In this document: positions 43,939-52,696 of the stretch, in pieces
How the letters are laid out: each line of letters starts with the position of its first letter
How positions within the stretch are numbered: position 1 is the first letter of the stretch
Assembly: GCF_003797765.1 (NCBI RefSeq)
Contig: NZ_RKMB01000030.1
Location: forward strand, 1 to 64,000
Reading direction: 5' to 3'
Origin: Ramlibacter sp. WS9
GTDB taxonomy: Bacteria; Pseudomonadota; Gammaproteobacteria; Burkholderiales; Burkholderiaceae_C
DNA: 64,000 bases
The notes under the pieces: model-generated
What the model was told of the DNA's origin: nothing
Databases searched by the model: none
What the model saw: only the letters and a program-made list of their open reading frames with translations
Translations under genes and position numbers: made by a program

Positions 43939-45177
43939 TCACTGGTCCTTGAAGAACTCGGACTCCACCTTCCACTTGCCGTCCTTCTGCTGCACCGGCT
44001 TCAGGCCGGCGAAGGCGACGTAGTCGGAAGTGACCTTCCAGCGGCCGTCCTGGATCTGCGACAGGCGCGAGTACTGGTTGCCCAGGTGCTTGGTGGCGCT
44101 GAAGCTCAGCTCGGCCGTGCCGAACATGTCGCGCGGGAAGGTCATGGTCTCCATGGTCTTCACGAAGCTGTCGGTCGAGAGCTGCGGGCCGACCTTGAAG
44201 GCGACCTTCAGGAAGGCGTCCATCGCGCCCCAGCCGTACACCGAGAACACCGTCGGGTCCTCATTGGTGCGGGTCTTGTACTTGTTGGCCCAGAAGCGCA
44301 CCGGCTGCTCCGCCGCGTCGAGGTAGGGGTGGGCGGACGTCATGGTGGCGAACAGGCCGTCGGCCATCTTGCCGCCCAGCTTGGGGATGAGGTCGGTGTA
44401 GACGGCGCTGGAGCCCACGAACAGCGGGTTGAAGCCGGTCTTGCGGGCTTCAGCCATCGTGCCCACGGTCTCGCGGATGATGGTGCCCAGCACCACCAGG
44501 TCGCAGCCCGCGGACTTCATCTTCGCGACCTGCGACGAGAAGTCGGTGGCGCCGCGCTTGTAGCTGGTCTTCTCGGACAGTTCCTTGCCGATCGACTTCA
44601 GGCCCGCCTCGGCGCCCTTCAGCACTTCCTGGCCGAAGTCGTCGTCCTGGTAAATGATGCAGGGCTTGGTGAGGTTGCGGTCCTTCACCAGGCGGGGCGC
44701 GGCGATGCGCATCTGGTCGTAGTAGGTGGCGGCGTTGGCCCACTTGAGCTTGTGGATGGGCTCGTACATCTCGCGCGCGGCGGTGATCGGCAGGAAGTTG
44801 ATGACGTTCTTCTCGAACTGCACCGGCATCGAGGCGATGTTCTGCGCCGTGCCCAGGTGGCCCACCATGGCGAAGATGCCCGGGTCCTGGCTGACCATCT
44901 TCTGCGTGGCCAGTACCGACTTCTTCGGGTCGTAGCCGTCGTCCTCGATCAGGAGCTTGATCTTGCGGCCGTGCACGCCGCCCATTTCGTTGGCCTCGTC
45001 CACACGCATCTGCATGCCCATGCGGATCTGCTTGCCGTAGGACGCGAGCGGGCCGGACAGGTCCTGGATCGTGCCCAGCACGATCTCGTTCTTGCTCACG
45101 CCGGGCGCGGCGGACTGGGCCTGGGCCGCGCCGGCGGCGAGGGCCAGCGTGGCCAGGAAAGCGAGTTTCAGTTTCAT
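43939..45177 (-). CDS. Branched-chain amino-acid ABC transporter substrate-binding protein (LivK-like) 2
   Basis: A 412-residue paralogue of the flanking binding proteins, with signal peptide (LAFLATLALAAGAAQAQ) and the shared GVSKNEIVLGTIQDLSGPLAS start of the mature domain. It diverges in the C-terminal 20 residues. Located just downstream of the acyl-CoA ligase, it is probably a second binding partner for the same permease. Different ligand specificity is expected from the duplication but cannot be read here. Confidence 0.9.
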   Translation of the reverse strand: MKLKLAFLATLALAAGAAQAQSAAPGVSKNEIVLGTIQDLSGPLASYGKQIRMGMQMRVDEANEMGGVHGRKIKLLIEDDGYDPKKSVLATQKMVSQDPGIFAMVGHLGTAQNIASMPVQFEKNVINFLPITAAREMYEPIHKLKWANAATYYDQMRIAAPRLVKDRNLTKPCIIYQDDDFGQEVLKGAEAGLKSIGKELSEKTSYKRGATDFSSQVAKMKSAGCDLVVLGTIIRETVGTMAEARKTGFNPLFVGSSAVYTDLIPKLGGKMADGLFATMTSAHPYLDAAEQPVRFWANKYKTRTNEDPTVFSVYGWGAMDAFLKVAFKVGPQLSTDSFVKTMETMTFPRDMFGTAELSFSATKHLGNQYSRLSQIQDGRWKVTSDYVAFAGLKPVQQKDGKWKVESEFFKDQ

Positions 45178-45327
45178 CGTGTCTCCGGATTGAAGCGTTG
45201 GGGGTCGGGCGCTACGGATTGTTTCCGCTGCCGTCCCCGTTCGCCTTTCACCTAGGCGACTGCACTAGGGTAATGACGGAGGTGAAAGAGTCACGCGCGT
45301 GACTTGTGAAGTTGTCAGCCGAGCCGA

Positions 45328-45358
45328 CATGGATTGCGGATCGGAGTCCGCAATGACA
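45328..45358. repeat. Dispersed palindromic repeat (type B)
   Basis: A clean copy (catggattgcgga...tccgcaatgaca) between the binding-protein gene and the end of the acyl-CoA ligase gene. It can fold into a hairpin (attgcgga/tccgcaat) and may act as a transcript end for the ligase. Confidence 0.85.
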
Positions 45359-45364
45359 ATCCCG

Positions 45365-47221
45365 CTACCGGTACATCGCCTCGATCTGCGGCGCGTACTT
45401 GGTCTGCACCAGCTTGCGCTTGAGTTTCATCGTCGGCGTGAGCTCTTCGTCTTCGGCGGACAGCTGCGTGTCGAGCAGGAAGAACTTCTTGATCTGCTCG
45501 ACCCGCGCGAACTTGGCGTTGACGCGGTCGATCTCGGCCTGGATCAAAGCCTGGATCTCCGGTGCTTTGGTGAGGCTGGCGTAGTTGGAGAAGGGCACGT
45601 CGGCGTCCTGCGCGTACTTCTCGACGTTCTCCTGGTCGATCATGATGATCACCGTGAGGTAGGCCTTGCGGTCGCCGATGACCACCGCGTCGGTGATGTA
45701 CGGCGAGAATTTCAGGTCGTTCTCCAGCTCGCTGGGCGTGACGTTCTTGCCGCCGGCCGTGATGATGATGTCCTTCATCCGGTCGACGATCTTGAAGAAG
45801 CCGTCCGCGTCGACAGTGCCGACGTCGCCCGTGTGCAGCCAGCCGTCCTTGTCGATGGTCTCCGCGGTCTTCTCCGGCTGATTCAAGTAGCCCATGAACA
45901 CGTTGGTGCCGCGCACCAGGATCTCGCCGGTGGCCGCATCGAGCTTGACTTCGTTGTACGCGGCGGCAGGGCCGATCGAACCGGGCTTGATCTTGTCGGC
46001 GGGGACCCCCGTGGACGCGCCGCACGATTCGGTCATGCCCCACACCTCCAGCATCGGCACGCCCAGCGCCAGGTACCACTTGACCAGGTCGGCCGAGATC
46101 GGCGCGGCGCCGGTGACCAGGAAGCGCGAACGGTGGATGCCGATCATCTTGCGCACGTTGTCGAGTGCGATGGCGCGGGCCAGCTTGAACTTGAACTTGA
46201 GCATGCCGTCGACCGGCTGGCCGGCCAGCACCTTGTCGGCGATCTGCGTGCCCACGCCGATGCTCCAGGCGTAGGCGGCCTGCTGCAGGCGGCTGGCTTC
46301 CTTCAAACCGATCATCACGCCGGAATAGAACTTCTCCCACACCCGCGGCACGGCGGTGAAGACGGTGGGCGCTATCTCGCGCACGTTCTCGGGAATCGTG
46401 TCCGGGTTCTCGACGAAGTTCAGCTTCGCGCCCGTGTACAGCGCGAAGTACTCGCCGCCGACTCGCTCGGCGATGTGGCACAACGGCAGGAAGCACATGC
46501 GCTCGTCACTCTCGTCCTGCGAGATCAGCGTGTTGTAGCCGCGCGTCGTATAGACCAGGCCCTTGTGCGAATGCATCGCGCCCTTGGGCTTGCCGGTGGT
46601 GCCGGAGGTGTAGACGAGGATGGCGAGATCCTGCGGTTTGACGGCCCGCGCGCGCTTCATCAGTTCATCTGGGTGCCGTGCGAGGTACTCGCGGCCCAGC
46701 ACGCGCAGCGCATCCAGGCTGATCACGCCCGCGTCGTCGAGCTCACGCAGGCCCTCCATGTCCATCACCACGATTTTCTTGAGGCCGGGGAGCCGCGCCC
46801 GCACTTCCAATGCCTTGTCCAGCTGCTCGTCGTCTTCGACGAACAGGATGCTGGTGCCCGAGTCTTCGCACAGGTAGTGCACCTGCGAAGCCGCATCGGT
46901 CGGGTAGATGCCGTTGGAGACGCCGCCGCAGGAGAGGATGGCGAGGTCGGCCAGCACCCATTCGATGACGGTGTTGGACAGGATCGACGCGGTGTGGCCC
47001 GGGGCGAAGCCCAGGCTCATGAGGCCGCCGGAAATTTCGCGCACGGCGGCGGCGGTTTCATTCCACGTCCAGCTGCGCCAGATGCCCAGATGCTTCTGGC
47101 GCATCCAGACGTTGGGGCCGCGCTTGTCCACGGCGTTCCAGAAGACGGCGGGAATCGTCTCGCCTTCGAGGACGACGGCGTTGTTGGGTTCGATACGGGA
47201 CAGGTCCCAGAGGTTGCTCAT
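45365..47221 (-). CDS. Long-chain-type acyl-CoA synthetase (AMP-binding)
   Basis: A 618-residue ligase of the adenylate-forming superfamily. The phosphate loop is YTSGTTGKPKGAMHSH, followed by the A5 region (MTESCGASTG), A7 (GDVGTVDADGF) and the A8/A10 lysines in KDIIITAGGKNV and TPTMKLKRKLVQ. It activates a carboxylic acid to its CoA thioester with ATP. Being downstream of livHMGF suggests import and activation of the same organic acid (inference). A 260-bp palindrome separates it from livF. Confidence 0.9.
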   Translation of the reverse strand: MSNLWDLSRIEPNNAVVLEGETIPAVFWNAVDKRGPNVWMRQKHLGIWRSWTWNETAAAVREISGGLMSLGFAPGHTASILSNTVIEWVLADLAILSCGGVSNGIYPTDAASQVHYLCEDSGTSILFVEDDEQLDKALEVRARLPGLKKIVVMDMEGLRELDDAGVISLDALRVLGREYLARHPDELMKRARAVKPQDLAILVYTSGTTGKPKGAMHSHKGLVYTTRGYNTLISQDESDERMCFLPLCHIAERVGGEYFALYTGAKLNFVENPDTIPENVREIAPTVFTAVPRVWEKFYSGVMIGLKEASRLQQAAYAWSIGVGTQIADKVLAGQPVDGMLKFKFKLARAIALDNVRKMIGIHRSRFLVTGAAPISADLVKWYLALGVPMLEVWGMTESCGASTGVPADKIKPGSIGPAAAYNEVKLDAATGEILVRGTNVFMGYLNQPEKTAETIDKDGWLHTGDVGTVDADGFFKIVDRMKDIIITAGGKNVTPSELENDLKFSPYITDAVVIGDRKAYLTVIIMIDQENVEKYAQDADVPFSNYASLTKAPEIQALIQAEIDRVNAKFARVEQIKKFFLLDTQLSAEDEELTPTMKLKRKLVQTKYAPQIEAMYR

Positions 47222-47231
47222 ATCACTCCTT

Positions 47232-47490
47232 CACTCTGAAAAGTCGCTTCGCGAATTTTCAGAGTGGTTCAACTGGTGTGAAAAGGCCCGGCAAAGCCGG
47301 ATCCTTTTCACAGAGGAGATCGCGCTGCACGTTGTTCCGCGCGATCCGGGCGCGAGGAAGGCACGGCCTTCCTCTTCCAGACGGTGCGAAACATCGTGCA
47401 GCGCCGTCTCGCTTGTGGCAAAGATCCGGCTCCGCCGGGCTTTCCCACACTGATCAGGCCACTTGAAAATCGCACAGCGATTTTCAAGTG
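47232..47490. repeat. Giant imperfect palindrome between livF and the acyl-CoA ligase gene
   Basis: The whole 271-bp gap is two diverged inverted arms of about 125 bp that meet at a small hairpin (gaggaaggc/gccttcctc, 47354-47374). Matching parts of the arms are cactctgaaaa at 47232 with its counterpart acttgaaaatcgc at 47461, and gtgtgaaaaggcccggc at 47276 with the complement around 47430-47450. Each arm carries its own hairpin (47232-47266, 47277-47312, 47461-47489). No gene is seen in it. Confidence 0.88.
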
Positions 47491-47492
47491 AA

Positions 47493-48290
47493 CTATCTCC
47501 ATGTCTTCTTCTTCTTCCAGCGGCGTTCGCCGCGCACGCCGGCTTCCTTCATGCCCAGGTAGAACTCCTTGATGTCGTCCTTCTCGCGCAGGCGCGCGCA
47601 GGTGTCTTCCATCACGATGCGGCCGTTCTCCAGCACGTAGCCGTAGTCCGACGCATTGAGCGCCATGTTGGCGTTCTGCTCGACGAGCAAGATGGTCGTG
47701 CCGCGCTCGCGGTTGATGCGAACGACGATCTCGAAGATTTCCTTGGTGAGCTTGGGGGAAAGGCCCAGGCTCGGCTCATCGAGCAGGATCAGGTCGGGCG
47801 CGGCCATGATGGCGCGTGAGATCGCCAGCATCTGCTGCTGGCCGCCGGAGAGCAGGCCGGCGTCCTGCGTGGCGCGCTCCTTGAGGATGGGGAAGTACTT
47901 GTACACCGCCTCCATGTCTCGGGCGATGCCGTCCTTGTCTTTTCGGGTGTAGGCGCCCATCACCAGGTTGTCGTGCACGGTGAGCAGCGCGAACACCTCG
48001 CGTCCTTCGGGCACGTGCGACAGGCCCTGTTGCACGATGTGCGACGGGTCCTTGGCGGTGATGCTCTCGCCCTTGAACTCGATGCTGCCCTTGCGCGGGT
48101 CGATGATGCCGGAGATGGTCTTGAGGATGGTCGTCTTGCCGGCGCCGTTGGAGCCGAGCACGGTGGCGATCTCGCCGCGGCGCACCTGCAGGCTCACGCC
48201 GCGGATGGCCTTGATCGGGCCGTACGCCGATTCGACGTTCAGCAGCTTGAGGACGGGCGTGTCGTTCACGCCAGGAGGACTCATGCTCAT
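47493..48290 (-). CDS. livF: Branched-chain amino-acid ABC transporter ATPase
   Basis: A 265-residue ATPase of LivF type with Walker A GSNGAGKTT, signature LSGGQQQ and Walker B LILLDEPSLGLSP. The last 15 residues are basic (RRWKKKKTW). It energises uptake with LivG at the cytoplasmic face. Part of the livH-M-G-F operon, starting 2 bp after livG. An alternative Met lies two codons in. Confidence 0.93.
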   Translation of the reverse strand: MSMSPPGVNDTPVLKLLNVESAYGPIKAIRGVSLQVRRGEIATVLGSNGAGKTTILKTISGIIDPRKGSIEFKGESITAKDPSHIVQQGLSHVPEGREVFALLTVHDNLVMGAYTRKDKDGIARDMEAVYKYFPILKERATQDAGLLSGGQQQMLAISRAIMAAPDLILLDEPSLGLSPKLTKEIFEIVVRINRERGTTILLVEQNANMALNASDYGYVLENGRIVMEDTCARLREKDDIKEFYLGMKEAGVRGERRWKKKKTWR

Positions 48291-48292
48291 AG

Positions 48293-49216
48293 TTATCTGG
48301 CCCCCACGTTTGCGGCCGGGGCCGCTGCACTGCCCCCCGAGGGGGCTTTCGTGGCTAGGGGCGGCCCGTCGCCACTCACCTCCCTGCGCAGCGAAGAAAC
48401 GTCTTCCACGGTGCCGAGATACGCTTCAATCACGCCCGGGTGCGTCTGCACCTCGCGCGGCGTGCCCATCGCCAGCACTTCGCCCTGGTTCATCGCCAGC
48501 ACACGATCCGACACCTTGGAGACCAGCGTCATGTCGTGTTCGACCATCAGCACGGTGACGCCCAGCTCGTGCTTGATGTCCTGGATCCAGAAAGCCATGT
48601 CGTCCGTTTCTTCCACGTTCAGGCCTGAAGAGGGTTCGTCCAGCAGCAGCAGCTTGGGTTCGGTGCACAGGGCCCGGCCCAGTTCCACCACCTTGCGCAC
48701 GCCATAGGGCAGGCCGGCGACGAAGGAGTCGCGGTGCTTTTGCAGATCGAGCAGCTCGATCACCTGTTCGACCTTCCGGCGCGCCTCGATCTCCGCCTGC
48801 CGCACGCTCTTGGTGAAGAACATCTGGCTCCAGATGCCCGAGCGGTGGTGCGTGTGGCGGCCGATCATCAGGTTGTGCAGGACGGTGGCATGCTCGAACA
48901 GTTCGATGTTCTGGAAGGTACGGGCGATGCCCAGCGAGGCGATGCGGTGCGGCGGCTGTTCCGTCAGCACGTTGCCTTCGTACTCGATGCTGCCCGCCGT
49001 CGGGTTGTAGATGCGGCTGATCAGGTTGAACACCGTCGTCTTGCCCGCGCCGTTCGGGCCGATCAGCGTGAACACCTCGCCGCGCTGCACGTCGAAGCTC
49101 ACGTTGTTGACGGCCAGCACGCCGCCGAAGCGCACGCTGATGTTCTTGGCCGAGAGCAGGGCGCCATCGCGAGCGGCCGCGGCCGCTTTGCCGTTGTGGG
49201 TCTGGATCTGGCTCAT
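48293..49216 (-). CDS. livG: Branched-chain amino-acid ABC transporter ATPase with repeat-derived tail
   Basis: A 307-residue LivG-type ATPase, longer than the usual 255-260. Walker A is GPNGAGKTT, the signature region is LPYGVRKVVELGRAL (family-specific variant of LSGGQ) and Walker B is LLLLDEPSSGLN. The last 25-30 residues (GDGPPLATKAPSGGSAAAP) come from a dispersed repeat at 48299-48370 that has replaced the normal end. The start overlaps livM by 4 bp. Confidence 0.92.
   Translation of the reverse strand: MSQIQTHNGKAAAAARDGALLSAKNISVRFGGVLAVNNVSFDVQRGEVFTLIGPNGAGKTTVFNLISRIYNPTAGSIEYEGNVLTEQPPHRIASLGIARTFQNIELFEHATVLHNLMIGRHTHHRSGIWSQMFFTKSVRQAEIEARRKVEQVIELLDLQKHRDSFVAGLPYGVRKVVELGRALCTEPKLLLLDEPSSGLNVEETDDMAFWIQDIKHELGVTVLMVEHDMTLVSKVSDRVLAMNQGEVLAMGTPREVQTHPGVIEAYLGTVEDVSSLRREVSGDGPPLATKAPSGGSAAAPAANVGAR
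48299..48370. repeat. GC-rich dispersed repeat forming the livG 3-prime end
   Basis: A 72-bp GC-rich segment with internal inverted repeats (gccccccgaggggg, gcggccggggccgc) lies over the end of livG and is read as coding. The pattern is a common Comamonadaceae intergenic repeat type, as I recall. No other copy was noticed in this window. Confidence 0.65.
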
Positions 49217-50289
49217 TTCAGGCGATCGGATTTCTGGAAGGACTTCTGCCGCTTGAACAGGCCCTTGCGGTAGAACGGGAACAGTTGTAGGTACGTGCGC
49301 ACCTTCAGCCAGCGGCCGTAGATGCCCAGCGGCTCGAACATCACGAAGGCGATCAGCACCGCGCCGTACACCAGGCCCTGCAGGCCCGGCGCCTGGCCGA
49401 CGACCGGGGGCAGGTAGTCTTTGACGAGCGAGATGGCCTGCGGCATGGTGATGAGGAAGATCGCACCCAGGAAGGCGCCGTGCACCGAGCCCAGCCCGCC
49501 GATCACCACCATGAGCAACAAGTCGATCGACTGGATGATGTTGAACTGGTCGGGCGAGATGAAGGTGAGCTTGTGCGCGTACAGCGCGCCGCCGATGCCG
49601 GCCAGCGCCGCCGAAAGCGCGAACGACAGCGTCTTGTAGCGCGCGAGGTGGATGCCCATGCTCTGCGCCGAAATTTCCGAATCGCGGATGGCCACGAAGG
49701 CCCGGCCGGTGGGCGAGCGCAGCAGATTGAGGATGGCCAGCGTGGAGATCACTGTGATGACCAGGCAAAGGAAGTAGAAGCCGATGGCCGAGTCCACCTT
49801 GTAGCCGAACAGGTCGGGGTGCTTGACGTGGATGCCGGAGTTGCCGCCGGTGACCGACTCCCAGCGGGCCAGAACCTCTTCGACGATGAAGCCGAACGAC
49901 AGGGTGGCGATGCCGAGGTAGATGCCCTTGACGCGCAGCGCCGGCAGTCCGACCACCACACCCACCGCGGCCGACAGCAGGCCCGCCAGCGCCAGGGCGA
50001 TCGGGAACGGCACGCCCATGTTGACGAACACGGCCTGCGTGTACGCGCCGACACCCAGGAACGCCGCGTGCCCGATCGAAAAGAGCCCGGTGAAGCCCGC
50101 CAGCAGCATCAGGCCGAGGCCGACGATGGAGTAGATCAGCACGAAGGTGAGCTGGGCCAGCCAGTATTCCGCAAAGATCCACGGCGCGGCGAACAGCAAG
50201 AGCAGCAGCGCGCCATACCAGAGCTTGTGGCCACCGTGCTTGGCCAGGTTGATGTCCTGGCCGTAGTCGGTCTTGAAGATAAACCTCAT
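49213..50289 (-). CDS. livM: Branched-chain amino-acid ABC transporter permease
   Basis: A 358-residue permease of LivM type with about ten membrane segments and the signatures SIVGLGLMLLAGFTGLFSIGHAAF and ADLLLMVVIGGLGSVHG. It forms the channel together with LivH. The start overlaps no gene and is preceded by a type A repeat that separates it from livH. Confidence 0.93.
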   Translation of the reverse strand: MRFIFKTDYGQDINLAKHGGHKLWYGALLLLLFAAPWIFAEYWLAQLTFVLIYSIVGLGLMLLAGFTGLFSIGHAAFLGVGAYTQAVFVNMGVPFPIALALAGLLSAAVGVVVGLPALRVKGIYLGIATLSFGFIVEEVLARWESVTGGNSGIHVKHPDLFGYKVDSAIGFYFLCLVITVISTLAILNLLRSPTGRAFVAIRDSEISAQSMGIHLARYKTLSFALSAALAGIGGALYAHKLTFISPDQFNIIQSIDLLLMVVIGGLGSVHGAFLGAIFLITMPQAISLVKDYLPPVVGQAPGLQGLVYGAVLIAFVMFEPLGIYGRWLKVRTYLQLFPFYRKGLFKRQKSFQKSDRLK

Positions 50290-50370
50290 ACCCCCCCCGA
50301 AGCGCCTACGGCGCCTCCCCCCCAGGGGGGCGCCACCAGCGGCCCGGCGAAGCCGGTTCCGCGGTGGCCC
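50290..50370 (-). repeat. Dispersed repeat type A, copy 3
   Basis: An 81-bp copy between livH and livM. Its orientation relative to transcription is opposite to copies 1 and 2. It starts directly next to the livM start codon. Confidence 0.86.
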
Positions 50371-50407
50371 GCGAACGAAACCTCAAACGCCAACATGCGG
50401 TTCATCT

Positions 50408-51283
50408 TCAAACTTTCTTTCTGAGCTTCTCGCCGAACAATCCGTTCGGCTTCACCATCAGCATCACCAGCACGACGATGTACGCCGCGATGTCCTTGAA
50501 GCCCTGGGGCAGGTAGAACCCCGAGAGCGACTCGACGATGCCGATGACGAGGCCGCCGACGATGGCGCCGGGCAGGCTGCCGAAGCCGCCCACCACCGCG
50601 GCGGGGAATGCCTTGAGGCCGATGAAACCCATGTTGGCGTGCACGAAGGTGATGGGGGCGAGCAGCAGGCCCGCACAAGCGGCGACGGCGGCGGCCAGGC
50701 CCCACACCAGGCCATTCAAGCGCTTGACCGGGATGCCCATGTAGTAGGCAGCCAGCTGGTTCTGCGACGAGGCCTGCATGGCGATGCCGACCTTGCTGTA
50801 CCTGAAGATCGTGAAGAGCAGGGCGCACAGCACAGCGGTGGCGGCGATGACGACCATCTGCTCGGCGTTGAGCACCAGCGGGCCGGCGTTCCACACTTCG
50901 TCCTTGTACGGCACCGGCAGCGCGTGCGTCTCGGTGCCGATGCCAGGGATCATGGTGATGAGGCCGCGCGCCACGTAGCCGATGCCGATGGTCAGCATGA
51001 CGATGGAGAAGGCGGGCTGGCCCAGGATAGGGCGAATCACCACACGCTCGAGCAGCACGCCGAAGAGCGCCATGGCCGCGATCGCGCTGATGACAGCCAG
51101 CCAGAACGGGAAGCCCATGAACGTCATCGACGCCAGGCCCATGAACGCCCCGAGCATCATGAGCTCGCCCTGCGCGAAGCTCACCGTCTCGGTGGCCTTG
51201 TAAATGAGCACGAAGCCCAGGGCGATCAGGCCGTAGATGCACCCTTGCGAGATGCCGCTGATCACGAGTTGAATGAATTGCAC
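50408..51283 (-). CDS. livH: Branched-chain amino-acid ABC transporter permease
   Basis: A 291-residue LivH permease. The start is the GTG at 51283 (VQFIQLVISGISQG), preceded by ggagag, which gives the standard family length. Signatures: YGLIALGFVLIYKATETVSFAQGEL and AFPAAVVGGFGSLPGA. First gene of the operon. The promoter should lie between here and the divergent binding-protein gene at 51451. Confidence 0.92.
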   Translation of the reverse strand: MQFIQLVISGISQGCIYGLIALGFVLIYKATETVSFAQGELMMLGAFMGLASMTFMGFPFWLAVISAIAAMALFGVLLERVVIRPILGQPAFSIVMLTIGIGYVARGLITMIPGIGTETHALPVPYKDEVWNAGPLVLNAEQMVVIAATAVLCALLFTIFRYSKVGIAMQASSQNQLAAYYMGIPVKRLNGLVWGLAAAVAACAGLLLAPITFVHANMGFIGLKAFPAAVVGGFGSLPGAIVGGLVIGIVESLSGFYLPQGFKDIAAYIVVLVMLMVKPNGLFGEKLRKKV

Positions 51284-51450
51284 GTTGTCTCTCTCCAAGC
51301 CCGTCGCCGCGGGTGCCTGTTGGTTATATCTGGTCGGGAGTGCGGAAGATAGCGGGTTCTCCCCGAAGCCTTGTCGCCCAGCCGACAAGGTTTGCGCCGT
51401 TTGGGGTGCGCCCCTAACTTTGCGCCACTTTCAACGCAAAGGAGACCGCG

Positions 51451-52677
51451 ATGTCACCCCGACTTACCCTCGCAATCGCCGTGCTGTGCCTCGCCGCGGG
51501 CACCGCCCAAGCGCAGCAGCAAGGCGTCAGCAAGAACGAGATCGTGATCGGCACGATCCAGGATCTGTCCGGCCCCATCGCCGGCTATGGCAAGCAGGCG
51601 CGCAACGGCATGCAGCTGCGCGTGGACGAAGCCAACGAGCAGGGCGGCGTGTATGACCGCAAGCTCAGGCTGGCCGTGGAAGACTCCGCGTACGACCCGA
51701 AGCGGGCCATCCTGGCGGCGCAGAAGCTGGTGAACCAGGACAAGATATTCATGCTGGTCGGCCACATCGGCACGGCGCAGAACAACGCCGTCATGCCGAT
51801 CCTGTTCGAGCGCAACATCGTCAACTACCTGCCGCTCACCGCGTCCAAGGACATGTACGAGCCGCACCACAAGCTGAAGTACGCGCTGTTCGCGTCGTAC
51901 TACGACCAGATGCGCCTTTCGGTGCCCAAGCTGGCCAAGGACAAGAACATCGGCAAGGTCTGCGCGATCTACCAGGACGACGACTTCGGCGCCGAGGTGC
52001 TCAAGGGTGCGGAAGACGGCCTCAAGTCCATCGGCAAGGAGATGGTGGAGAAGACCAGCTTCAAGCGCGGCGCCGCTGACTTCTCGTCGCAGGTCGCGAA
52101 GATGAAAGCGAGCGGTTGCGAGATGGTGGTGATGGGCACCATCATCCGCGAGACCGTAGGCACCATGGCGGAGGCGCGCAAGACCGGCTTCAACCCGGTG
52201 TTCATCGCCTCCTTCGCCGCTTACAGCGACCTGATTCACAAGCTGGGCGGCAAGGCCGTGGAAGGCTTCTACGCCACCATGAGCTCGCAGACGCCCTATA
52301 CCGACGAGCAGGACCTGGCCATCCGCTTCTGGGCCAACAAGTACAAGACCAAGTTCAACGAAGACCCGACGGTGATGTCGGTGTACGGCTACACCATGGT
52401 CGACATGTTCATCAAGGCGGCGCGCAAGACCGGGCCCCAGCTCACCACCGACAACTTCATCAAGGCGATGGACCTGTCCACCTTCCCGCCGGACAGCTTC
52501 GGCTCGCCCAAGATGACGTACAGCTCCACGAGGCGGCTGGGCACCGAGGCGATGCGCCTGTCGCAGATCGTCGACGGCCGCTGGAAAGTGGTGTCGGACT
52601 ATGTGAGCGATCCGCGTTCGGCCCGGGCCGCCGTGCCTTCGGCGAGCACCGTCAAGACGACGGCCACGCGGTCCTAG
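51451..52677 (+). CDS. Branched-chain amino-acid ABC transporter substrate-binding protein (LivK-like) 1
   Basis: A 408-residue binding protein, divergent from livH, with a good ribosome site (aaggag). Signal peptide ends in AGTAQAQ. Mature domain begins GVSKNEIVIGTIQDLSGPIAG and carries the same motifs as the two paralogues at 42.6 and 43.9 kb. The last 25 residues (DPRSARAAVPSASTVKTTA) are not family-like and probably a disordered addition. Confidence 0.9.
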   Translation: MSPRLTLAIAVLCLAAGTAQAQQQGVSKNEIVIGTIQDLSGPIAGYGKQARNGMQLRVDEANEQGGVYDRKLRLAVEDSAYDPKRAILAAQKLVNQDKIFMLVGHIGTAQNNAVMPILFERNIVNYLPLTASKDMYEPHHKLKYALFASYYDQMRLSVPKLAKDKNIGKVCAIYQDDDFGAEVLKGAEDGLKSIGKEMVEKTSFKRGAADFSSQVAKMKASGCEMVVMGTIIRETVGTMAEARKTGFNPVFIASFAAYSDLIHKLGGKAVEGFYATMSSQTPYTDEQDLAIRFWANKYKTKFNEDPTVMSVYGYTMVDMFIKAARKTGPQLTTDNFIKAMDLSTFPPDSFGSPKMTYSSTRRLGTEAMRLSQIVDGRWKVVSDYVSDPRSARAAVPSASTVKTTATRS

Positions 52678-52696
52678 CTTCTGGTGTAATTCGCGC

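Noticed and set aside
45299..47239. Plus-strand ORF of about 650 codons
   Set aside because: Antisense to the acyl-CoA ligase, which has a complete set of motifs.
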